The position numbers were made by a program, and so were the translations under genes. Positions 18,714 to 26,141 of a DNA stretch of 64,000 nucleotides are shown here, one piece after another. Position 1 is the first letter of the stretch. Each line of letters opens with the position of its first letter. This stretch comes from Superficieibacter sp. 1612_C1 (GTDB lineage: Bacteria; Pseudomonadota; Gammaproteobacteria; Enterobacterales; Enterobacteriaceae). The DNA lies in NCBI RefSeq assembly GCF_015234305.1, contig NZ_JADGMI010000001.1, positions 1 through 64,000 of the forward strand, written 5' to 3'. Below the pieces are notes generated by a model that worked only from the letters and a program-made list of their open reading frames with translations, searched no databases and was not told where the DNA came from.

Positions 18714-19004
18714 ATGCCTGCTTTGTCTGAGTATACAAATGTATATAATACTGCGTTGAATGTTCTTGATAAGAAAGGTTTTAGAACTTGGTATGATGAT
18801 GAGGTGGATATGTTTTGCGCTGAGAAGGATGGATGGGATTTTATGGCGGAATCGCCTTGTGCTCTCCTTGGTATCGTATCTATCTTTGAATATAAAAAAC
18901 CTAGCTCTTATAGTGAGTATTGGTGGAAGTTAGAAGAGAAAAAACTTTTCCCTGACACAAAAACGGAAAAACCATCTTATATATCGGTTATAGAAAAGAA
19001 ATGA
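18714..19004 (+). CDS. Candidate immunity protein for Rhs tip 4
   Basis: A small 96-residue acidic, aromatic-rich protein (MPALSEYTNVYNTALNVL, then WDFMAESPCALLGIV) behind AAAGGAG, 12 bases after the toxin stop. No family recognised. The frame is intact. Function as immunity is inferred only from position. Confidence 0.62.
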   Translation: MPALSEYTNVYNTALNVLDKKGFRTWYDDEVDMFCAEKDGWDFMAESPCALLGIVSIFEYKKPSSYSEYWWKLEEKKLFPDTKTEKPSYISVIEKK

Positions 19005-19047
19005 TAATAAAGCCAGGGAACACCTCTTTGGTTCTCCCTGGCTATTT

Positions 19048-19308
19048 TTATCTGTTGTTTGCTAATACATTATCCTGCTGAATCTGCATAATCACCTTAC
19101 TAGGCATCATGCCGAGCGCTAGCGGTTGCCCGGTCAGGCCGCATTGCGTTAGCCAGTCCCCCGCCAGATACAACTCGTCGTTATCCCGTATCCAGTCCAC
19201 GCCGATATGGGCGATGTTCTTGTACCTCAACCAGTCTGTATTTGTCTTATCATTTGATTTAAAATGATTTTGTGCAGATAAAACTATCACGGTATGGCGG
19301 TAGCACAT
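19048..19308 (-). pseudogene. SymE-like toxin remnant
   Basis: An 86-codon frame whose C-terminal half, LYLAGDWLTQCGLTGQPLALG followed by KVIMQIQQ, follows the SymE pattern L-x-G-x-W-L-x-x-G-x-x-x-G-x-x-V. The N-terminal part is poorly conserved and no ribosome site is obvious. SymE-like genes are commonly linked to rhs loci. Probably a decayed copy. Confidence 0.5.
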
Positions 19309-19384
19309 AAAATACGATGTAAAATGTTTGACTCATTACGCCCCAAATTAGGTAGTACGATCTACAAATTGGTTGGTTTCCTCC

Positions 19385-19894
19385 CTATGACCCGCTGGGG
19401 TTGCAGGGACGTGGAATACTTATGCTTATGTCCCAAATCCGTTAATATGGACAGACCCTCTTGGATTAGCTAAGTGCCCTCATGTCGAGTTAGCAAATAA
19501 AATTCAAGAGAGAGCAATTGACGGGAAGATCCCTAAAATAGCTCCGGGGAAAATATCTCCCAAGGGGTATCATGGTAGGCTTTCAGAGCAAAGAATGCAG
19601 GAGATAATTAAAAATCCTGATGGTGTATATGTTTCCACTGGAGGTAATAATAATATTATCCTTGCCAAGGATGGAAATATTGTGATTTTAGCAGGAAATA
19701 AGGCAGGAGCATATAAAGGGCAAACGATTGCATCTTATGGTTCTTCAGGGCCAAGAGACGAGAGTGGTGCAGCTATCTATGGTGGGCGAGCTAGTGACCC
19801 TGGGCTACCAATAACTGATAGCATGATTATAAATGGACAAATTCCGATCCCAGGTGGTGGATTTTTACCTCCTGCAACAGCTATAGTACTTTGA
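19385..19894 (+). pseudogene. Rhs C-terminal tip 5 with unidentified toxin domain
   Basis: Only a short core end remains (DPLGLQG, frame change, then WNTYAYVPNPLIWTDPLGLA). The toxin part of about 140 residues is open: PHVELANKIQERAIDG, GYHGRLSEQRMQEIIKNPDG, NNNIILAKDGNIVILAG, KGQTIASYGSSGPRDES, ending PPATAIVL. The arrangement of short strands with a terminal ASYG-type motif recalls small RNase-like (BECR) toxins; this is low confidence. It is preceded by unrelated AT-rich DNA, so the core was lost almost completely. Confidence 0.72.
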
Positions 19895-19902
19895 GGTTAA
19901 CA

Positions 19903-20599
19903 ATGAAAGCTATTTTTGGGATCTTGCCCATTTTAATGTTTCAATGAAAAGTCAGTATGGCGACATCTATGTGCTAGAAAATGACATAAGTAAATTTTTG
20001 GGAAGCAGTAATTTTAGTGAGATGGATTCGTTAGATTGTTTTTAATAGATAAGGAAACCAAAGAACTATCTTTTTTATTACTAAGCATACCATCGTACTT
20101 TTGTAGTTCACTAAATATAAGTTAATTAATGCTAGTAAATGGCATAATATAAAATTATCAGATTGTATAGATGAATTTGTATCTGATGTGACAATTCAAG
20201 ATATGGCTTTCTTTTCAAGCGAAGAAAATACTTTAATTGTTACATCTGATTCGTCGTTAATTTATTATAAAACTCTCATTTCAGATGATCTCTATTTTTT
20301 TATTGAGCGATGATTTATCATACTGTGGTTTTGTGTTGACTAATGCAATCAATCATATTCCCGGGAATATTGAATCGTCAGATAAACAAGTGTTCAATTT
20401 ACTTTTTTCAAGAATGCTTGATTTATGTAATCAGGAATTTTATGACGCAATGGATGAAAAAGATGAGTATTGCTTAAATGTTATAAATGCCTTGGAGAAG
20501 GATTGTTTATTTTATCAGAGTGTAGATAATAGGGTGCTCCAAATTATAGAATTTATAAAAAATATTAAATATACGTTTTATGATATAGATTTCGATTGA
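19903..20599 (+). pseudogene. Degenerate immunity gene of Rhs tip 5
   Basis: Starts 8 bases after the tip-5 stop (MKAIFGILP) but runs through stops in all frames. Recognisable coding stretches are FNVSMKSQYGDIYVLENDI, then WHNIKLSDCIDEFVSDV, then an open frame at 20285-20599 containing LLSDDLSYCGFVLTNAINHI and LEKDCLFYQSV. The overlap of the last two in neighbouring frames near 20285-20310 indicates a frameshift. A product of about 104 residues from 20285 is possible but would be partial. Confidence 0.55.
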
Positions 20600-20621
20600 G
20601 GGTCGTGCCTCCAATCCGTAG

Positions 20622-20660
20622 CCATCAGTGATCTTTTATTGTGAAAAGGATCACTGATGG
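20622..20660. repeat. Strong inverted repeat (possible bidirectional terminator)
   Basis: A perfect 12-bp inverted repeat, CCATCAGTGATC / GATCACTGATGG, is separated by 15 bases that themselves contain TTTT and AAAA. It lies between the tip-5 immunity remnant (+) and a SymE-like remnant (-). No T-run follows, so function as terminator is uncertain. Confidence 0.7.
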
Positions 20661-20753
20661 TGACGATTTTGACTCCGTGTTGTCTGTATTGCAGACATGC
20701 TCAATGTAACACCGAACAGCGGAAGATCCCAGTTCATCACCAGGATCGCTCTG

Positions 20754-20945
20754 TCACTTGCTACGTTTGATTACCGGAATATCGCCAGTATTATTCAGCG
20801 CACCGGGAAAATCTTTCAGCCACGCTTTAACTTTTCGCTGATTGATATAGGCTACGCTCATTCCTTCAATGCAGCCCCACAGTTCGAGGGTATTTTGCGG
20901 CGTAATAACGATGTAGTCTTTCATCACCCTAATTTTAACGGGCAT
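20754..20945 (-). pseudogene. SymE-like C-terminal fragment
   Basis: A 63-codon frame: MPVKIRVMKDYIVITPQ resembles the G-M-P-V-x-I-x-V-x-x-x-x-I-V-I-T core of SymE toxins, followed by a tail WLKDFPGALNNTGDIPVIKR. The N-terminal LxGxWLxxAGF part is missing or out of frame upstream. A second SymE remnant in this Rhs graveyard, in the same orientation as the one at 19048-19308. Confidence 0.5.
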
Positions 20946-21058
20946 CCTATTAATCAGGGAAATCGCATGAAAATCACATAAAATTCAGTATGATATAATG
21001 TCGTTCAAAGTCCGGATAGAAATCAATCTTAAAATACGGCCCTGAGGCGGGACTACCG

Positions 21059-21911
21059 AGCCAGCAGGTGAGCCGGGAGCGGCAGTTACACCCGACGGAG
21101 CCGGTGCGCTGGATGACGCGGGCGGTTCATGGGGTGAGTGAACAGACAGGCCGTCCGCTGATGTTCTTTAACAGTGCAGGTGAGGCAGTCAGACGTCCAC
21201 TGGACATCACGCTGTGGGGGCGGACAGCGGCAGCCTTAACAGCAGACCCCGACCTTCCGCGCCGGCGGGAGGATGAGGAAGCGGACCCCGGCCTTCTGTA
21301 TGCGGGGCAGTGGCGGGATGCGGAATCAGGGCTGTGCTACAACCGGTTCAGGTACTACGAGCCGGAAAGCGGGATGTACCTGGTGAGTGACCCGCTGGGG
21401 TTGCAGGGAGGGGAGCAGACTTACCGGTATGTAGCAAATCCGTGTGGGTGGGTTGATCCGCTGGGGTTAAGTAAAAGCTCGATATTAACCCGAGGGAGTA
21501 ACGCTGGTCATGGATATGCTGCCAGTGTGAGTTCTGGAGGGCGAGGAACGGTGTTAGCCGGGCATGGGGGCAAGGTTTGGCGATAAAATGATAGTCCCAG
21601 AGGGAACTTCTATAACTATACCGAGAGATGGTATCAAGATATCTGATGTAACGGGAAGATTATTGGAATCTGGTAATATTGAGGATATTATGAAGGTTGC
21701 AAAAGATAATCCACGAGTAGCTGATGATCTTGAAGGATGGGTTACACATTTTCCTGGGTCTCAGATTCCTGACTATATATTAAAACCGTCGGTCAAACTT
21801 AATATATTGAGTAACTCAACTACAGTAGATTCGACAACGTATTTATCTCAACTAGTTACGTCTAATCAAGGTAATGTTATCTGGGCTGCTTGCACTGAGT
21901 TTCTAAAATAG
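21059..21911 (+). pseudogene. Rhs C-terminal tip 6, toxin frameshifted
   Basis: The core end is intact from SQQVSRERQLHPTEPVRWMT through YYEPESGMYLVSDPLGLQGG and DPLGLSKSS. The toxin begins GHGYAASVSSGGRGTVLAGHGG, then runs into a stop at about 21584. The continuation in another frame (RFGDKMIVPEGTSITIPRDG, VTGRLLESG, GWVTHFPGSQIPDY) runs to 21911. A single indel near 21576-21582 would join them. The joined sequence resembles the putative adhesin Stv-type domain found at ends of secreted effectors (tentative). Confidence 0.75.
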
Positions 21912-21920
21912 AGAGGCTTT

Positions 21921-22403
21921 ATGTATTTTGAAGATAATTCTGAATATACGTATTTTCTCCCTGAATGTGTTTCTTTACCGGAGGTTAAGAACATTGGATG
22001 GCTGGATTGTGAATTTCCTTTTGTTAAGGGGCAGGTTGATTTTTGTGTTGTTAATAAATTGATGGGAATAGTTCTAAGGGATAACAAATCCACTAGTTAT
22101 ATAGTTAATAGAATAAGAGGGTTCTATAAGTGTGTTTTTTGTGAGGATGAAATGATAAAAATCACAAATGGAGAGAATGTGGAATATCTTGGTATGAGTG
22201 AAATTTGGATACCATCAATCTGCGAAGGCGAGTACTATGCTTTTCCTTCTCTAATGCTGCACTATATACAATCTCATGAATATAGACCGCCAGACAAATT
22301 CATTGCATCTGTTTTGAATTTAGATTTGAATAAGAAATTCATAGCTCAAGATATTTATAAGGAAAGAATTAAAAAATTAAACATAGATTTTTGGTTTGGA
22401 TGA
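21921..22403 (+). CDS. Candidate immunity protein for Rhs tip 6
   Basis: A 160-residue protein, MYFEDNSEYTYFLPECVSLP, then MSEIWIPSICEGEYYAFPSL. No family recognised. It starts ten bases after the toxin stop behind AGAGAGGC, AT-rich, intact. It may still protect although its toxin is frameshifted. Confidence 0.62.
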   Translation: MYFEDNSEYTYFLPECVSLPEVKNIGWLDCEFPFVKGQVDFCVVNKLMGIVLRDNKSTSYIVNRIRGFYKCVFCEDEMIKITNGENVEYLGMSEIWIPSICEGEYYAFPSLMLHYIQSHEYRPPDKFIASVLNLDLNKKFIAQDIYKERIKKLNIDFWFG

Positions 22404-22530
22404 AAGTAGTATTTGGGTGTTCATTACTCTAAAAAATTATAAATAATGTATTCAATTAATAGAAGATATTTTTTAGATAAAGGTACTATGACCTTTTCAT
22501 GTAATGCTACAGAGAATGTAGTATTACAGC

Positions 22531-22792
22531 TATGACAGTTGCGGCTACCTGAGCGGCCAGTGGGCGGGAAAATACGGTACAGGCGATGATGTCCTGACCA
22601 GCGTGCGGCACCTGGTGTTCAGCGGTTTTAAGCTGCTGAGCCAGCAGATGAGCCGGGAGCGGCAGGTACGCCCGACGGAGCCTGTGCGCTGGATGACGCG
22701 AACGGTCCATGCGGTGAGTGAGCCGACAGGCCGTCCGCTGATGTTCTTTAACAGCGCAGGTGAGGCGGCCAGGCGGCCGCGGGACACCACGC
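22531..22792 (+). pseudogene. Rhs core fragment 7 (no toxin part)
   Basis: Encodes YDSCGYLSGQWAGKYGTGDD joined directly to VLTSVRHLVFSGFKLLSQQM and HAVSEPTGRPLMFFNSAGEA, then stops being Rhs at RRPRDTT. Compared with tip 1, about 300 bases between GTGDD and VLTSV are deleted. The 3' end is replaced by an IS3-family fragment, so there is no toxin tip. Confidence 0.78.
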
Positions 22793-22990
22793 GGGTGTAC
22801 AGGGCTTTACAGATGGCATGGAAAAGCCGCGGCAGGCCGGAAAATATAATGTTCCACAGCGGACAAGGCAGTCAGTATATGGACCTGGCATGTCAGTAAC
22901 TTCTGTGGAGATGCCGGATAAATCAAAGTGTCAGTCGTTGAGGAAACTATTGGGATAACGGCCTATTCAGAAAGCCTGAATCAGAAATGA
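22793..22990 (+). mobile_element. IS3-family transposase (OrfB) remnant
   Basis: Reads VYRALQMAWKSRGRPENIMF, HSGQGSQY and, in another frame after a stop, LLWRCRINQSVSR, stop, GNYWDNGLFRKPESEMM. This is the DDE region of an IS3-family transposase with HSDQGSQY changed to HSGQGSQY (second catalytic Asp lost) and an in-frame TGA where CGA is expected. No IS ends visible; inactive. Confidence 0.75.
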
Positions 22991-23215
22991 TGCAGGCTTT
23001 CGTCGTTTATACCCTCCACGCCTTCGATCGCAATTAACAAAACATAAACCAAAAATGTGCATTTAATTAACATTCGCACACATTTAGTGCGTTATGCGCA
23101 CCAATAACGTGCAATCCTCCACCCGTTTTACTCCCGCTTACCCCGCCCTATAACCTCCCTGTAAAAAATAACCCTCCCATTATCAACCCTTTACCCAAAA
23201 AATCCAAAAAACTCC

Positions 23216-23238
23216 CGAACCAATACGTTATTGGTTCG
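23216..23238. promoter_or_regulatory. Perfect 23-bp palindrome, candidate operator of the GntR regulator
   Basis: CGAACCAATA - CGT - TATTGGTTCG, a perfect 10-3-10 inverted repeat 95 bases before the regulator's start codon. The same half-site CGAACCAATA occurs again at 23324-23333, overlapping the ATG. Both positions suit autoregulation by the FadR/GntR protein. Confidence 0.65.
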
Positions 23239-23323
23239 TAAATTGCTTATTCATTAGAGCGATAAGTAAACATCCATACTAATAACTTATTGTTAATAAA
23301 AATAAAGCAATGATGAGAGCAGG

Positions 23324-23333
23324 CGAACCAATA
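23324..23333 (+). promoter_or_regulatory. Second copy of the operator half-site
   Basis: CGAACCAATA identical to the left arm of the palindrome at 23216-23238, ending on the A of the gntR ATG. A bound regulator here could block translation or transcription entry. Confidence 0.5.
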
Positions 23334-24052
23334 TGGAAAAACCGTCACGGTTTCTGGCAAATTCCAGCACCGCGCTTGAACAACTGCGTGGGCTGATCAA
23401 CCAGCATGAGTCAACACCAGGCGTTCCGCTTCCCACCGAGCGTGAGATGGCGGAAATACTCGGCGTGGGGCGACGCGAAGTTCGCCGTGCGCTGGACGTG
23501 CTGGAAGAAGAGGGCCGCATCTGGCGCAAGCAGGGGAAGGGGACATTTATTGGTCCTGCTGCTCCGGTAGAGCCGCTGGCCCTTCAGGGGCTGGTGCAGC
23601 AAACTAACCTGCTGGAAATCATGGAAGCTCGCCTGCAACTCGAACCCGGCTTAGCCCGTCTTGCGGCGTTACGCGCCACCAGGGAAAACCTCGCGCTGAT
23701 GCAGCGCATGCTGGAACGTATTAATAAGGTCAGCCCGGACGACCGCGATCTTAACGAATTGTGGGACAGTGCTTTTCACCGGGCTATTGCCGAGGCCGCC
23801 GGAAATCGCCTGCTGCTGGGGCTTTTTGACGCCATCGATGCTGTGCGTCGTGAACCTGCCTGGCAGCATCTGCGTGAACTGGCGCGTACGCCCGAACGTG
23901 TCGATCACTATAACTCCCATCATCACGCCATTATCAATGCGATCGTTCAACGTCAGCCCAACGAGGCGGCGGCCGCGATGCGCGAACATCTGCTCTCCCT
24001 GCAAAATGCCCTGATCCAGGCCATTCACCTTGAGGACGATATCACGCTATGA
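23333..24052 (+). CDS. FadR-subfamily GntR transcriptional regulator
   Basis: A 239-residue regulator. The N-terminal winged HTH has PLPTEREMAEILGVGRREVR and LEEEGRIWRKQGKGTFIG (about residues 33-75). The C-terminal helical FCD ligand domain includes FHRAIAEAAGN and HHAIINAIVQRQPNEAAAAM with the metal-binding His residues. It overlaps the next gene by four bases (ATGA), so it is the first gene of the ABC transporter/GGT operon and its obvious local regulator. The ligand is unknown; a peptide or gamma-glutamyl compound would fit the context. Confidence 0.88.
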   Translation: MEKPSRFLANSSTALEQLRGLINQHESTPGVPLPTEREMAEILGVGRREVRRALDVLEEEGRIWRKQGKGTFIGPAAPVEPLALQGLVQQTNLLEIMEARLQLEPGLARLAALRATRENLALMQRMLERINKVSPDDRDLNELWDSAFHRAIAEAAGNRLLLGLFDAIDAVRREPAWQHLRELARTPERVDHYNSHHHAIINAIVQRQPNEAAAAMREHLLSLQNALIQAIHLEDDITL

Positions 24053-25062
24053 CGACGATCCCCTTTAAGGAGTCCAAACCCGTACTACGCCTGCAAAACC
24101 TTAACGTCAAATTTGCCGGTTCGCCGGTCAGCGTGCTGGATGGCATTTCCCTGACTGTCGAGGCGGGAGAAACGCTGGCGCTGGTGGGCGAGTCCGGCTG
24201 CGGAAAAAGTATTACCTCGCTGGCGCTGATGGGGCTGCTGCCTGCTAGCGCACAGATTGTCAGCGGCGACATGCAGTTCCGCCGTCACGACCTGCGTAAA
24301 CTCTCCCCCCGGGAATATGCCGATCTCCGTGGGCGCGAACTGGCAATGATTTTTCAGGAGCCGATGACCTCGCTGAACCCCGCCTTTACGCTTGGCGATC
24401 AGCTGAGCGAAGCGGTGATGCGTCATCAGAATGTTGGCCGTACTGAAGCAATGGCCATCGCCCTGCAAATCCTGGAAAAAGTACAGATCCCGGCGGCAGA
24501 AATGCGCCTTAAAGCGTATCCACACCAGCTCTCGGGCGGGATGCGCCAGCGTGTGATGATCGCCATGGCGCTGATTAATCACCCTCGTCTGTTAATCGCC
24601 GATGAACCCACGACCGCGCTGGACGTGACGATTCAGGCCCAGATCCTCGCCCTGTTAAATGCCCTTAAGGAAGAGACCGGCACGGCAGTTCTGATGATCA
24701 CCCATGATTTAGGCGTGGTCGCCGAAGTGGCACAGCAGGTAGCGGTGATGTACGCCGGGCAGGTGGTGGAGCAGGGGAGCGTCGAGGCCATTTTTGCCGA
24801 TCCGCAGCATCCTTATACCATCGGTCTGATGGGCTCGATCCCGTCTCTTGGCGCACGCAAAGGGCAGCTTTCAACCATACCCGGTTCCGTACCGCTACCC
24901 GAAGCGATGCCGCAGGGCTGTCGTTTTGCCACCCGCTGTCCTTTTGCGCAAACCCGCTGCCATGAGCATAAACCTTCCTTACAGACGATGGGTGTAAACC
25001 ATCAGGTCGCCTGTTTCCGTGCGCCGCTGGAACAGCATATCGCGCTGGGAGAAATCGCATGA
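24049..25062 (+). CDS. Peptide/opine-type ABC transporter ATPase (DppD-like)
   Basis: A 337-residue ATPase of the Dpp/Opp family. Walker A GESGCGKS (about residues 46-53), Q-loop IFQEPMTSLNP, signature LSGGMRQRV, Walker B LLIADEPTTALD, switch His in MITHDLG. The C-terminal oligopeptide extension has Cys-rich GCRFATRCPFAQTRC, which in relatives binds an iron-sulfur cluster. It overlaps both neighbours by four bases. It pairs with the ATPase at 25059. Confidence 0.92.
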   Translation: MTTIPFKESKPVLRLQNLNVKFAGSPVSVLDGISLTVEAGETLALVGESGCGKSITSLALMGLLPASAQIVSGDMQFRRHDLRKLSPREYADLRGRELAMIFQEPMTSLNPAFTLGDQLSEAVMRHQNVGRTEAMAIALQILEKVQIPAAEMRLKAYPHQLSGGMRQRVMIAMALINHPRLLIADEPTTALDVTIQAQILALLNALKEETGTAVLMITHDLGVVAEVAQQVAVMYAGQVVEQGSVEAIFADPQHPYTIGLMGSIPSLGARKGQLSTIPGSVPLPEAMPQGCRFATRCPFAQTRCHEHKPSLQTMGVNHQVACFRAPLEQHIALGEIA

Positions 25063-26141
25063 CTATACCGATCCTTGAAGCCCGCGACCTGAGCAAACGC
25101 TTTCCGGGGCCGAAAAAACTGTTTACCCCGGCGCGTTATGTTACGGCGGTCGACCGCGTTTCGCTCGCCGTGATGCCGGGAGAAACCCTGGCCATTGTCG
25201 GCGAGTCCGGTTCGGGTAAATCGACACTCGGTCGCCTGTTGCTTCGTCTTCTGGCAGCCAGCGAAGGACGAGTCTTTTATCAGGGGGAAGAGATCACCAG
25301 CGCCACCGGCGCACGCCTGAATCAGCTGCGGCGTGAGCTGCAAATCATTTTTCAGGATCCCTTCGCCTCGCTGAATCCGCGCATGACGGTGGAGCAAATC
25401 GTCGGCGAGCCGCTGTGGCTGCATCAGAACATGAACAAGTCCGACCGTCGCTATCAGGTGGCCGAACTCTTGAAAACCGTCGGGTTGCCCGCCGCATGGG
25501 CTGACCGCTTTCCGCATGAATTCTCCGGCGGGCAGCGACAGCGTATCGGCATTGCCCGCGCCCTGGCGTCCGGGCCAAAACTGCTACTGGGTGACGAGCC
25601 GGTCTCGGCGCTGGACGTCTCGGTTCAGGCGCAGGTGGTCAATCTGCTGGAAAGCCTGAAACATCAGCTTGGTCTGACAATGATTATTGTTGCTCACGGT
25701 CTGGCGGTGATCCGCCATATGAGCGATCGCGTGGCGGTGATGTATCTCGGGCAAATCGTGGAGCTCGCCACTGTCGATGAAATTTTTGACGCGCCGCTGC
25801 ACCCTTATACCCAGGCGCTGATTGCCTCCGCGCCGCAAATGCAGCCGGGCATGCAGCGCGATGCGCCGCTGTTACAGGGTGATTTACCGAATCCGGCCAG
25901 TCCACCCAGCGGCTGCCGCTTTCATACACGCTGTCCCTACGTGACCGATCAGTGCCGCCAGATTGAACCCATTAATCAGGTTCTGAATGGTGGACGGCAA
26001 ATTGCCTGCCACCGCTGGCAGGAACTTAACCGCGATCGCAGCGTGATCCAGATTGCGCCGCCCTCTGCCGCCTTTTTACGTCGCCGCGCGCTGTTCGAAC
26101 AGGCGGCAACCCACTCCTCTCTTCCACCAAGGAACTCATGA
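25059..26141 (+). CDS. Peptide/opine-type ABC transporter ATPase (DppF-like)
   Basis: A 360-residue second ATPase. Walker A GESGSGKST, Q-loop IFQDPFASLNP, signature FSGGQRQRIGIARAL, Walker B LLLGDEPVSALD. The switch His is in IVAHGLAV, where HD is commoner; the Asp after the His is Gly here. The C-terminal extension has GCRFHTRCPYVTDQC. Translationally coupled to its neighbours by ATGA overlaps on both sides. Confidence 0.92.
   Translation: MTIPILEARDLSKRFPGPKKLFTPARYVTAVDRVSLAVMPGETLAIVGESGSGKSTLGRLLLRLLAASEGRVFYQGEEITSATGARLNQLRRELQIIFQDPFASLNPRMTVEQIVGEPLWLHQNMNKSDRRYQVAELLKTVGLPAAWADRFPHEFSGGQRQRIGIARALASGPKLLLGDEPVSALDVSVQAQVVNLLESLKHQLGLTMIIVAHGLAVIRHMSDRVAVMYLGQIVELATVDEIFDAPLHPYTQALIASAPQMQPGMQRDAPLLQGDLPNPASPPSGCRFHTRCPYVTDQCRQIEPINQVLNGGRQIACHRWQELNRDRSVIQIAPPSAAFLRRRALFEQAATHSSLPPRNS

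Noticed and set aside
7466..23000. A classical integrative element bounded by tRNA-Asp att repeats
   Set aside because: No integrase and no repeat of the tRNA 3' end (TCCGTTCCGCCA context) seen further right; the island looks like an accumulated Rhs/T6SS locus rather than one excisable element.
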